From Gammaproteobacteria bacterium (GTDB lineage: Bacteria; Pseudomonadota; Gammaproteobacteria; UBA9214), in assembly GCA_029864225.1 (NCBI GenBank), contig JAOTTU010000117.1, positions 1 to 5,991 of the forward strand: a stretch of DNA of 5,991 bases. The letters run 5' to 3'. The position numbers and the translations under genes were made by a program. Of the stretch, positions 1 through 5,828 are shown one piece after another (positions within the stretch are counted from its first letter, which is position 1; the number at the start of each line of letters is the position of its first letter). A model generated the notes under the pieces. That model was given only the letters and a program-made list of their open reading frames with translations. It had not been told where the DNA came from and made no database searches.

Positions 1-1
1 T

Positions 2-1315
2 AGTTTCCGCCTGCGCAGTATCATTCACAAGTACTCCGACCATATCCCCCTGCCGATCGAGATGCCCACCGAAGGGGAGGAGGCCAAGGCGGACGAGTTC
101 GAGGCCGTCAACAAGGCATCGGCCCTTTGGACCCGTCCCCGCAAGGACATCGACGTGGAGGAATACAAGGAGTTCTACAAGCACGTGGCGCATGACTTCG
201 GTGACCCGATGAAATGGGTGCACAGCCACGTCGAGGGCTCGCAATCCTACAAGTCGCTGTTCTACATCCCTGCGCGAGCGCCCTTCGATTTGTATGATCG
301 CGACAACCGCCACGGCATCAAGCTGTATGTCCACCGGGTGTTCATCATGGACGACGCCGAGCAGCTGATGCCGTACTACCTGCGCTTTGTGCGCGGCCTG
401 GTGGACTCCGATGATCTGCCATTGAATGTCTCCCGCGAGATCCTGCAGCACAATAAGTTGATCGATACCATCCGCTCGGGATCGGTCAAGAAGATACTCG
501 GGCTGCTGGAGGACATGGCGAAGCACGAGCCTGAAACCTATGCCGCCTTCTGGAAGGAGTTCGGAACCGTTCTCAAGGAAGGCCCGGGCGAGGACTTCGC
601 CAACCGCGAACGTATCGCCAAACTGCTGCGTTTTGCCTCCACCCACGCCGACAGCGATGAACAGAGCGTGTCCCTGGATGACTACGTCGCCAGGATGAAG
701 GCCGACCAGGAGAAGATCTACTACATCACGGCGGACAGCTTTGCGGCAGCGAAGCACAGCCCGCACTTGCAGATTTTCCGCCGCAAGGGTATCGAGGTGC
801 TGCTGCTGTCTGACCGCGTGGATGAGTGGCTGGTGTCACACCTGACCGAATTCGACGGCAAGCCGCTGGCCTCGGTCGCCAAGGGCGAACTGGACCTGGA
901 CAAGCTGGCCGATGAATCCGAGAAAGAAGCCGCCAAAAAGACCGAGGATGAATTTTCGGACCTCGTCAAGCGCATGCAGAAGGTGCTCGAAGAACGTGTC
1001 AAGGAAGTCCGGGTCAGCCGGAGACTGACCGATTCACCCTCCTGCCTGGTAGCGGATGAGCACGATATGGCGGTCCACATGCAGCGCATGCTCAGGCAGG
1101 CCGGTCACGCAGTGCCAGCCAGCAAGCCGATTCTCGAAATCAACCCGGATCACTTGCTGGTCAGTCGCCTGAAGGATGAGGCAGATGACGCACGCTTTGA
1201 GTCCTGGTCGAATGTCCTGCTCGACCAGGCCATGCTCAGCGAGGGCGGACAACTCGATGATCCGGTCAGTTTCGTGAACCGCCTGAACGAATTGCTGCAG
1301 GAAGTGACCAAGTAA
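2..1315 (+). CDS. htpG: Molecular chaperone HtpG (bacterial Hsp90), 5'-truncated by window edge
   Basis: This is the cytosolic ATP-dependent dimeric chaperone that remodels client proteins together with DnaK. The reading frame is open from base 2 (SFRLRSIIHKYSDHIPLPIE) and ends at TAA 1313-1315, giving 437 residues. By recall of E. coli HtpG (624 residues), the missing part is roughly the first 190-200 residues, i.e. the GHKL ATPase domain. What remains is the middle domain and the C-terminal dimerisation domain. Hallmarks visible are ALWTR, EEYKEFYKHVAHDF, RVFIMDDAEQ and LPLNVSREILQ. The last contains the Arg that in Hsp90 proteins is the catalytic-loop residue reaching the ATP. Also visible are the conserved block KEGPGEDFANRE, then KIYYITADS and GIEVLLLSDRVDEW. 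An acidic, lysine-rich linker (about residues 300-325 of this fragment) precedes the dimerisation domain ending in LNELLQEVTK. The ATG at 62 is internal, not the start, because homologous sequence continues upstream to the edge. No internal stop or frameshift is seen. Confidence 0.98.
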   Translation, partial: SFRLRSIIHKYSDHIPLPIEMPTEGEEAKADEFEAVNKASALWTRPRKDIDVEEYKEFYKHVAHDFGDPMKWVHSHVEGSQSYKSLFYIPARAPFDLYDRDNRHGIKLYVHRVFIMDDAEQLMPYYLRFVRGLVDSDDLPLNVSREILQHNKLIDTIRSGSVKKILGLLEDMAKHEPETYAAFWKEFGTVLKEGPGEDFANRERIAKLLRFASTHADSDEQSVSLDDYVARMKADQEKIYYITADSFAAAKHSPHLQIFRRKGIEVLLLSDRVDEWLVSHLTEFDGKPLASVAKGELDLDKLADESEKEAAKKTEDEFSDLVKRMQKVLEERVKEVRVSRRLTDSPSCLVADEHDMAVHMQRMLRQAGHAVPASKPILEINPDHLLVSRLKDEADDARFESWSNVLLDQAMLSEGGQLDDPVSFVNRLNELLQEVTK

Positions 1316-1361
1316 TACGGGTTGTATTCATTATCTCCCTCTCACTTTTTTGGGGGAGTGC

Positions 1362-1371
1362 AGGGGTGAGG
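1362..1371 (+). promoter_or_regulatory. Ribosome binding site of the DsbA-family gene
   Basis: The purine-rich AGGGGTGAGG ends 8 bases before ATG 1380. It supports that ATG over the in-frame TTG at 1350, which would place this site inside the coding region and add ten residues unlike the family. The 64-base gap after htpG also holds an imperfect hairpin (CTCCC 1335-1339 pairing with GGGAG 1354-1358). Its T-run lies in the loop rather than after the stem, so I do not call it a terminator; read-through from htpG is possible. Confidence 0.6.
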
Positions 1372-1379
1372 CGATATCC

Positions 1380-2027
1380 ATGAACCCGCAAGGAAAGCCC
1401 ACACTGCTGGCAACGGTCTTCACGGACTACATCTGTCCGTTCTGCTACATCGGTGATCTGCGGCTGGACCGCCTGCGTGAAGAATTCGAGCTGAAGATCA
1501 ACTGGTGTTTTCTGGAGATCCACCCGGATACCCCCGCCGCCGGCATGCCCGTCACCGGCCTCGGTTATTCGGACCCGCTCTGGCGACAGATGGTGGACAA
1601 CCTCGAATCCCTGGCACGCGAGGAGGGAGTCCGCTTCCGTCCGCATGAGTTCACCACCAACTCGCACCAGGCGCTACTGCTGGCGGAGGCCGCCAAGGAG
1701 GACGGTAGCGCGGTGTTTTACCGCCTGCACCGGCGCCTGTTCGAGGCCTTTTTCACAGAAGGAAAGAATATCGGTGATAGCGGTGTCCTGACCGGGCTTG
1801 CCCGTGAGGCGGGCGTTGCCGTTGCGACCCTGGAGCGGGCCTGGACTGATTCCCGCTATGAACAGCGCCTGGCCGAGTACCTTGCCGCCGCCCGCGATCT
1901 GGAGGTACGGGCCACGCCCACGGTCTTTTTCGGAGAACACCAGCGCCTGGATGGCGCGCTGCCATTCATTGAGTTCCAGAAAGCCGCCCGTGCCGGTGCC
2001 GCGGCACTGCACGCAGCAGAAAAATAA
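1380..2027 (+). CDS. DsbA-family thiol oxidoreductase (FrnE-like), cytosolic
   Basis: A thioredoxin-fold protein of the DsbA superfamily, in the FrnE / 2-hydroxychromene-2-carboxylate isomerase-like branch, expected to make, break or isomerise disulfides. From ATG 1380 it has 215 residues, the usual length for this branch. The first beta strand leads into the redox motif C19-P-F-C22 followed by YIG; the family more often has CPWCYIG. The cis-proline loop is T179-P180 in VRATPTVFF, near the C terminus, as required opposite the active site. The helical insertion between them carries the typical NSHQALLLAEAAK segment, and the C terminus has the typical G-A-L-P-F-I-E-F substrate-loop region. No signal peptide or membrane segment is seen, so it should act in the cytoplasm. 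It follows htpG by 64 bases on the same strand with its own ribosome site. Co-transcription with htpG is plausible but unproven. The exact substrate cannot be told from sequence. Confidence 0.9.
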   Translation: MNPQGKPTLLATVFTDYICPFCYIGDLRLDRLREEFELKINWCFLEIHPDTPAAGMPVTGLGYSDPLWRQMVDNLESLAREEGVRFRPHEFTTNSHQALLLAEAAKEDGSAVFYRLHRRLFEAFFTEGKNIGDSGVLTGLAREAGVAVATLERAWTDSRYEQRLAEYLAAARDLEVRATPTVFFGEHQRLDGALPFIEFQKAARAGAAALHAAEK

Positions 2028-2122
2028 ATTCTGGAACCCCAATTCACCGTCAATGCACAAACAACGATGCGCAGAAGCGGTGTCAGTTTTCAGGGTTGCC
2101 CTGAAGAAGGGCTGATTCGATC
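2028..2122 (+). other. Intergenic segment with two mutually exclusive small hairpins
   Basis: No gene is seen here. CAGGG (2091-2095) can pair with CCCTG (2099-2103), or the same C-run as GCCCT (2098-2102) can pair with AGGGC (2108-2112). The two stems share the central strand, so only one can form at a time. Neither is followed by a T-run, so neither is a standard intrinsic terminator. The stems are only 5 base pairs and may be chance. Confidence 0.3.
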
Positions 2123-2147
2123 CTGGAAATGAGGCATGTTCCCATTT
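2123..2147 (+). promoter_or_regulatory. Candidate sigma-32 (heat-shock) promoter of hslR
   Basis: CTGGAAA at 2123-2129 matches 6 of 7 bases of the RpoH -35 consensus CTTGAAA. CCCATTT at 2141-2147 fully matches the core RpoH -10 consensus CCCATNT. The spacer is 11 bases, at the short end of what is recalled for E. coli RpoH promoters. It lies about 45 bases upstream of the hslR start, and hslR encodes the heat-shock protein Hsp15 in E. coli, so placement and function agree. The call rests on motif reading only. Confidence 0.4.
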
Positions 2148-2193
2148 CTGTACCCCCTGTGTTCTCTGCCGGCTTCGGTTAAACTGATTTTTG

Positions 2194-2586
2194 ATGGGAT
2201 CTGACCAGAACATTGCTGTGCGCGCCGACAAGTGGCTATGGGCAGCGCGCTTCTACAAGACCCGCGCGCTGGCTATCCAGGCGATTACCGGTGGCAAGGT
2301 GCATCTCAACGGCGGACGGATCAAGCCGGCGCACCGGCTGAACCCCGGTGATACGTTGACCATCCGGAAGGGTCCTTATACCTTTTCGATACGGGTGGAG
2401 CGGCTTGCAACCCAGCGCCGCCCGGCAGAGGAGGCGCGCACCCTGTACAGTGAGTCTGAGGAGAGTGCCGCTGAACGCCATGCCCTCTACCGGCAACGCA
2501 AGCTGGAAGGGCACAGCGTACACCAGCACGAACGCCGCCCGGATAAACGCACGCGCCGCCGGATTCGCCAGTTCAAGCAACACTAG
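2194..2586 (+). CDS. hslR: Heat-shock protein 15 (HslR), S4-domain ribosome rescue factor
   Basis: Hsp15 binds free 50S subunits that still carry a peptidyl-tRNA after aborted translation and moves the tRNA so the nascent chain can be recycled. The 130-residue product is close to the 133 residues of E. coli HslR. The S4 RNA-binding domain fills about residues 9-70, with the diagnostic R-x-DKWLWAARFYKTRALA start (residues 10-26) and the GGKVHLNGGRIKPAHRL turn. After it come QRRPAEEA and a charged helix, then a very basic tail, RRPDKRTRRRIRQFK, matching the E. coli RRPDKKERRDLLRFK region. The ATG at 2194 is chosen over the TTG directly before it at 2191. No clear Shine-Dalgarno precedes it, and GTG 2218 would cut into the conserved N terminus. 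It begins a three-gene block: the Nudix gene starts 15 bases after its stop. A heat-shock-like promoter lies upstream. Confidence 0.95.
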   Translation: MGSDQNIAVRADKWLWAARFYKTRALAIQAITGGKVHLNGGRIKPAHRLNPGDTLTIRKGPYTFSIRVERLATQRRPAEEARTLYSESEESAAERHALYRQRKLEGHSVHQHERRPDKRTRRRIRQFKQH

Positions 2587-2601
2587 CCCGCATTTCACTA
2601 G

Positions 2602-3060
2602 ATGCCCATGTCCCGGCCCGTTACACCCTTGTTAACAGTGGATGTCATTATCGAAATGACTGACCGTCCAGGCCGCCCCATCGTGCTGATTGAACGCCGC
2701 AACCCGCCGCCGGGCTGGGCGCTGCCTGGTGGCTTTGTTGACGTCGGCGAGACACTGGAGGCGGCCGCCGTGCGCGAGGCCAGGGAGGAGACCTCGCTGG
2801 ACGTGAAACTGAAGGTGCTGCTGGGGAACTATTCCGATCCGGCGCGCGATGCGCGCGGGCACACCGTCAGTGCGGTTTATATTGCCGAGGCCAGCGCTGA
2901 GCCGGTTGCTGCCGATGATGCAAAAAACCTCGGGCTGTTCGATCCGAAACACTGTCCGGATCTGGCCTTCGATCACCGCCAGATAATGGCGGACTACCTG
3001 CGCTACCGGGCCCATGGAGTGCTGGCGCCGTTGCCCAACGGGAAGAAGACCAGTGATTGA
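2602..3060 (+). CDS. Nudix hydrolase (ADP-ribose pyrophosphatase / MutT-like)
   Basis: Hydrolyses a nucleoside diphosphate linked to another group, using metal ions held by the Nudix box. The product is 152 residues, typical of a single-domain Nudix enzyme. The 23-residue box runs from G44 to L66: G44, five residues, E50, seven residues, R58-E59, then the metal ligands E62-E63. The Gly that often follows the EE-T is Ser65 here (EETSL), a common variant. The preceding PPGWALPGGFVDVGE is the usual lead-in, and ARGHTVSAVYIAEA plus the ADDAKNLGLF segment resemble small ADP-ribose/NADH-type Nudix proteins. The substrate is not determinable from sequence. ATG 2602 or ATG 2608 could be the start; neither has a strong ribosome site, which fits translation re-initiation 15 bases after hslR. 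The 3' end overlaps the next gene by 8 bases. Confidence 0.92.
   Translation: MPMSRPVTPLLTVDVIIEMTDRPGRPIVLIERRNPPPGWALPGGFVDVGETLEAAAVREAREETSLDVKLKVLLGNYSDPARDARGHTVSAVYIAEASAEPVAADDAKNLGLFDPKHCPDLAFDHRQIMADYLRYRAHGVLAPLPNGKKTSD
3040..3048 (+). promoter_or_regulatory. Ribosome binding site inside the Nudix gene that sets the GTG start at 3053
   Basis: GGGAAGAAG lies in the last codons of the Nudix gene; its GGGAAG core ends 7 bases before GTG 3053. This favours GTG 3053 over ATG 3014. ATG 3014 would add 13 residues (MECWRRCPTGRRP) that are unlike the family and would make the overlap 47 bases instead of 8. Confidence 0.6.
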
Positions 3061-3997
3061 CGGCGGCAAGCGGATACTCATTATCGGTTATGGCGAAATG
3101 GGCCATGCCATGGAATACCTGCTGGGGCCAACCCACACTGTCTCTATCTGGGACCGGCACCCCGTCGCAGGTCACGAGCCGGTCGACCTGGAGGCCGCAG
3201 CGGCCGCCGCCGACTTCATCATCTACTGCGTACCGGCCAGTCCCATCGGTGAACTGGCGGACCGGATCCTGCCATCACTGGCCGGGCACAGCCTGTCCCT
3301 GAGTGTGGCCAAGGGTCTGGATGAAAGCGGCCGTTCGGTGGCCCGGATATTCGAGGATGTCTACGCCGACCGGTTCGACTACGGCCTGCTGTACGGACCG
3401 ATGATTTCGGAAGAACTGCGTGCCGGCCGGCCGGGTTTTGCGCAGCTCGGTACGCGCACGCCGGCACTCTACCGGCAGGCGGCGTCACTCTTTTCAGGTA
3501 GCGGGCTGTATCTCGAATACACCAGAGATATATGTGGCATATCCTGGGCCGCGGTACTGAAGAATGTCTATGCCATCCTGTTCGGTGCGGCGGACGCGCT
3601 CGACCTGGGTGACAACATGCGCGGCTTCCTGGCAGTGGCTGCCATGCATGAGATGGATGCCATTATCACCCGGCTGGGCGGCAGTGCGCGCACCTCCCAC
3701 CACCTGGCTGGACTGGGCGACCTCATCACGACCGCAACCAGCGCCGGCTCGCATCACCATGCGCTGGGCGGCATGCTGGTGCGTGGAGAGCGCGGCAGCA
3801 TCAGGGGGGAGGGCGTCCATACCCTCGCGATGGTGCGCGACTACGGCCTGATCGATGAAAACGACTTCCCGCTGCTGCGGCTGGTGCACCGGATCGTCGA
3901 TGACCCCGTGAACATCGGAAACAGGATCGGGGATTATCTCTGTCAGCTGGGGAAACAGGCCGCTTCCGTCGGTCGGGCCGGCAGCCGTTCCGGTTAA
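3053..3997 (+). CDS. GpsA-like NAD(P)-dependent glycerol-3-phosphate dehydrogenase homologue, divergent
   Basis: Homologue of NAD(P)H-dependent glycerol-3-phosphate dehydrogenase, which reduces dihydroxyacetone phosphate to sn-glycerol-3-phosphate for phospholipid synthesis. From GTG 3053 it has 314 residues, somewhat short against about 330-340 for typical GpsA. The N-terminal Rossmann fold has GYGEMG (12-17, GxGxxG). Family marks follow: AKG with K87, GPMISEE (115-121, standing for GPSFAxE), KNVYAI with K170-N171, N188-x-R190, GLGDLITT (220-227, D223) and GEGV (252-255). These cover the expected catalytic Lys/Lys/Asp set. Unusual: the SRN of bacterial GpsA, whose Arg-Asn grips the substrate phosphate, reads S233-H234-H235, so the true substrate may differ. 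I therefore give no gene symbol. The gene overlaps the Nudix stop by 8 bases and is probably translationally coupled to it. A second, canonical gpsA elsewhere in the genome would support a specialised role. Confidence 0.85.
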   Translation: MIDGGKRILIIGYGEMGHAMEYLLGPTHTVSIWDRHPVAGHEPVDLEAAAAAADFIIYCVPASPIGELADRILPSLAGHSLSLSVAKGLDESGRSVARIFEDVYADRFDYGLLYGPMISEELRAGRPGFAQLGTRTPALYRQAASLFSGSGLYLEYTRDICGISWAAVLKNVYAILFGAADALDLGDNMRGFLAVAAMHEMDAIITRLGGSARTSHHLAGLGDLITTATSAGSHHHALGGMLVRGERGSIRGEGVHTLAMVRDYGLIDENDFPLLRLVHRIVDDPVNIGNRIGDYLCQLGKQAASVGRAGSRSG

Positions 3998-4180
3998 GGG
4001 GCCTGTTTCACTCGCTGCAGCTATAGCAGGCCGCTATGGTGATACAGAGAGCGCAAAAGATGATCAGCAATTGAAGGATTCCCATCAGTCTAGTCCTTTT
4101 GAGGTTTTGAAATTCTGCCAAGTCTAACAAGGCCGTATGGCCCGGCATGTGATTTGTATTCCAGTTTGTGCCGCGGCAGC
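3998..4180. other. Intergenic region after the GpsA-like gene; no gene recognised
   Basis: No ORF, tRNA or known RNA is recognised. Just after the stop is a possible stem, CTATAGC (4019-4025) pairing with GCTATGG (4031-4037) around AGGCC, with one G-T pair. It has no T-tail, so it is at best a weak or Rho-associated transcript end. Further on, GGCC-GTAT-GGCC (4131-4142) and the self-complementary TGCCGCGGCA (4169-4178) are small palindromes of unknown meaning. Base composition is lower in GC than the flanking genes. Confidence 0.4.
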
Positions 4181-4441
4181 CTAACGTCCAGTGTCGGCAC
4201 AGGAGATCCCGTCCATATCGGCCAGTAACGGATCGAGCAGCCCGGCATCGTCGTCGTTTTCGGTCAGCAGTGACTCGGCCAGGCCGGCATCGGCGGCGCA
4301 GTCCGTGCGGATGCCTGCCGTGTTTGTAAACTGCTGAGCGGGTTCAGCACGGCCTTGTCCGTATGAGAGGCCGGGACCCGTATCGTGTTGATGCGGCGGG
4401 TTTCCATTGCCGCTGATAGCGGCCGAAATGGGGGTATCCAT
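4181..4441 (-). CDS. Possible small acidic protein of 86 residues, unknown function
   Basis: An ORF on the minus strand from ATG (4439-4441) to TAG (4181-4183). I do not recognise the product. It is rich in Asp, Ala, Gly and Leu, has no lysine, and has two cysteines (in TDCAAD and GISCAD). An acidic stretch, ENDDDAGLLDPLLADMDG, lies near the C terminus. There is no signal peptide or membrane segment. In favour: third codon positions lean to G/C (clearly so in the C-terminal half), no competing gene lies on the plus strand, and upstream DNA has a TATACT box and repeats. Against: no convincing -35 or ribosome site, a composition that GC-rich non-coding DNA can yield, and no recognised family. 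It would be divergent from the ATPase gene at 4658. Confidence 0.3.
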   Translation of the reverse strand: MDTPISAAISGNGNPPHQHDTGPGLSYGQGRAEPAQQFTNTAGIRTDCAADAGLAESLLTENDDDAGLLDPLLADMDGISCADTGR

Positions 4442-4474
4442 AGAGGCCCCAGTATAAAGAAGGGTATCCCTAGA
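4432..4474. promoter_or_regulatory. Paired 13-base direct repeats, operator-like, around a TATA-like box
   Basis: GGGTATCCATAGA (4432-4444) and GGGTATCCCTAGA (4462-4474) agree at 12 of 13 positions and are exactly 30 bases apart, close to three helical turns. The second copy lies in the near-palindrome AGGG-TAT-CCCT (4461-4471). Between them AGTATAAA gives a TATACT box on the minus strand (4451-4456) and TATAAA on the plus strand (4453-4458). The first copy covers the start codon of the possible minus-strand ORF. This spacing is what a dimeric regulator binding one face of the DNA would use, but no regulator is identified. Confidence 0.4.
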
Positions 4475-4495
4475 TAGTTGTTAAATGAGGGAAAT

Positions 4496-4511
4496 AATTG
4501 TAAACAATTGT
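4496..4511. promoter_or_regulatory. AT-rich palindrome with overlapping direct repeat, possible operator upstream of the MoxR-type gene
   Basis: AATTGT-AA-ACAATT (4496-4509) is a perfect 6-base inverted repeat. AATTGT also recurs directly at 4506-4511, 10 bases from the first copy (one helical turn). It lies about 150 bases upstream of the ATPase start in a locally AT-rich stretch where transcription could begin. A TTGTTA at 4478-4483 could serve as a -35 with TAAACA at 4501-4506 as a poor -10, which would put the palindrome over the promoter. Confidence 0.35.
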
Positions 4512-4641
4512 GACCCGCGTGGGCTGAAAGCAGCGCTGGCGGGTGGCTGGCGATTTATGCAATCAGGCACAGAGTCCAGTATCATCACCGGCTCAAAACG
4601 CAAACTATTGTGTGCATGAAACTTCCGATTTTCTGATGCCC

Positions 4642-4647
4642 AGGTGG
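4642..4647 (+). promoter_or_regulatory. Ribosome binding site of the MoxR-type ATPase gene
   Basis: AGGTGG lies 10 bases before ATG 4658, slightly long but acceptable. It supports ATG 4658, whose product begins directly with the short helix typical before the Walker A strand. A six-codon ORF (MKLPIF, 4617-4637) precedes it; no role is claimed. Confidence 0.5.
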
Positions 4648-4657
4648 TACGAACGCA

Positions 4658-5701
4658 ATGCGACCAGCCCAGCTATTGACTGTTTTGGAGAGAGAGTTTC
4701 AGAGTACCCAGGAAGGCCATCACACCCCCGTGATGCTGTGGGGTCCCCCGGGCGTGGGCAAATCACAGATGGTTGCCCAGATCGGCGAACGCCATGGTAT
4801 AGCGGTGATCGATATCCGCCTCTCGCAGATGGAACCGAGTGATCTGCGCGGCATCCCGTTCCGTGTCGGTGACCAGGTGGAGTGGGCCGTGCCCACGATG
4901 CTGCCGGACAGCGAACGCCACGGCGAACAGGGCATCCTGTTCCTGGACGAGATCACCTCGGTGCCACCCAGTGTCTCGGCAGCCGCCTACCAGCTGATCC
5001 TCGACCGTCGCCTGGGTGTATACGAGGTGCCAGCCGGCTGGGCGATTTTCGCAGCCGGCAACCGCCAGGGGGACCGCGGCGTGACCTACACCATGCCTGC
5101 GCCGCTGGCCAACCGGTTTTCACATTTCGAGGTGGATATAAACCTGGATGACTGGGTGGCGTGGGCCTATGCCAATGCCATTGACGAGCGCCTGATCGCG
5201 TTCCTGCGTTTCCGGCCCGACCTGTTGTTCGAATTTGACCCGGCGCACAATCCGGTGGCGTTTCCCTCACCGCGCTCCTGGGAATTCAGCCACCGTGCCC
5301 TGCAGAAGTTCGGCGACATGCCGGACCTGCTGACCGGTACCTTGCAGGCCTGCGTGGGCCCGGCGGCCGGCATCGAGCTGTCGGCCTTCGTCGACAACCT
5401 CGATCAGCTACCGGACATCGACGCCATTGTGCGGGGTGAAAGCGTCAAGGTGCCGAAGGAGACGGACCTGCAGTATGCCGTTGCGGCGGCCCTGGTCGGG
5501 CGTGCGATTCGTGCCAGGACCGAGGACAACGCCCGCGAGGTCTATGGCCGCATTATCAGTTTTGCCGGCACCTTCCCGCAGCGCGAGATGGGTGTGATGC
5601 TGGTCTCTGACATGTACCGGGCCATCGGACAGGAAATATTCAGCGTGCCGGAATTCTCCAGCTGGGCAAACATCGTCGCCGATGTGATGTTGTATGACTG
5701 A
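4658..5701 (+). CDS. MoxR-family AAA+ ATPase
   Basis: An AAA+ ATPase of the MoxR type, a group of chaperone-like ATPases that usually work with von Willebrand factor A (VWA) proteins in metal insertion or complex maturation. The product is 347 residues and complete. Walker A is GPPGVGKS (29-36), Walker B is ILFLDE (93-98), sensor 1 is N135 in FAAGNR, and the arginine finger is R153 in PLANRF. After the ATPase core comes a helical region with PSPRSWEF, which fits the sensor-2 position, then LVGRAIRA and a C-terminal helical lid ending WANIVADVMLYD. No membrane segment or signal peptide is seen, so it is cytoplasmic. The gene stands alone here: a 660-base gap separates it from the GpsA-like gene, and no VWA gene follows in the 290 bases left, where repeats begin 10 bases after the stop. 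The partner, if any, lies outside the window or elsewhere. The specific client is unknown. Confidence 0.92.
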   Translation: MRPAQLLTVLEREFQSTQEGHHTPVMLWGPPGVGKSQMVAQIGERHGIAVIDIRLSQMEPSDLRGIPFRVGDQVEWAVPTMLPDSERHGEQGILFLDEITSVPPSVSAAAYQLILDRRLGVYEVPAGWAIFAAGNRQGDRGVTYTMPAPLANRFSHFEVDINLDDWVAWAYANAIDERLIAFLRFRPDLLFEFDPAHNPVAFPSPRSWEFSHRALQKFGDMPDLLTGTLQACVGPAAGIELSAFVDNLDQLPDIDAIVRGESVKVPKETDLQYAVAAALVGRAIRARTEDNAREVYGRIISFAGTFPQREMGVMLVSDMYRAIGQEIFSVPEFSSWANIVADVMLYD

Positions 5702-5711
5702 AAAACATATT

Positions 5712-5740
5712 CACCGCTGAGGCGCTGAGGACGCGGAGAA
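5712..5740 (+). repeat. Intergenic repeat copy A (CRC-rAG type)
   Basis: A 29-base element beginning CACCGCTGAGG and ending CGCGGAGAA. It is built of three short subunits (CGCTGAGG, CGCTGAGGA, CGCGGAGAA). It resembles the purine-rich repeats with CGCGGAG/CGCAAAG cores often found between genes in Gammaproteobacteria. It starts 10 bases after the ATPase stop. Its tail, GAAGAAATA (5738-5746), recurs at 5755-5763 just before copy B. Confidence 0.65.
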
Positions 5741-5762
5741 GAAATAGATTTATCGAAGAAAT

Positions 5763-5791
5763 AACCGCAAAGACGCAAAGGACGCAAAGAA
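5763..5791 (+). repeat. Intergenic repeat copy B (CRC-rAG type)
   Basis: A 29-base element beginning AACCGCAAAGA and ending CGCAAAGAA, with the same 8+9+9 subunit layout as copy A but CAAAG where A has CTGAG/CGGAG. It lies 51 bases (start to start) after copy A. Confidence 0.65.
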
Positions 5792-5828
5792 AAATATTGC
5801 TAACAGCTTGCTACCGGGCCTGACCAGC

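Noticed and set aside
721..1252. Minus-strand ORFs across htpG
   Set aside because: Ser/Arg-rich or composition-driven antisense shadows of a clear gene, with no family features.
62..1315. ATG 62 as the start of a 417-residue protein
   Set aside because: The upstream frame reads SFRLRSIIHKYSDHIPLPIE, which is HtpG sequence; the gene simply enters from the left edge.
1335..1358. Intrinsic terminator after htpG
   Set aside because: The stem CTCCC/GGGAG has its T-run in the loop, not after the 3' arm, so it does not fit a Rho-independent terminator on the plus strand.
1350..1379. TTG 1350 as the start of the DsbA-family gene
   Set aside because: The ribosome site AGGGGTGAGG would lie inside the coding region, and the extra residues do not resemble the family; ATG 1380 is well placed.
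1266..2231. Long minus-strand ORFs over the DsbA-family gene
   Set aside because: Antisense to a well-supported gene with an active-site motif; products show no recognisable domain.
3998..4180. tRNA or structured RNA gene
   Set aside because: No cloverleaf or T-loop motif on either strand; only short isolated stems.
4543..4842. 99-residue plus-strand ORF upstream of and overlapping the MoxR-type gene
   Set aside because: It overlaps the Walker A coding region in another frame, has no ribosome site, and its product looks like an out-of-frame shadow (GRPSHPRDAVGSPGRG).
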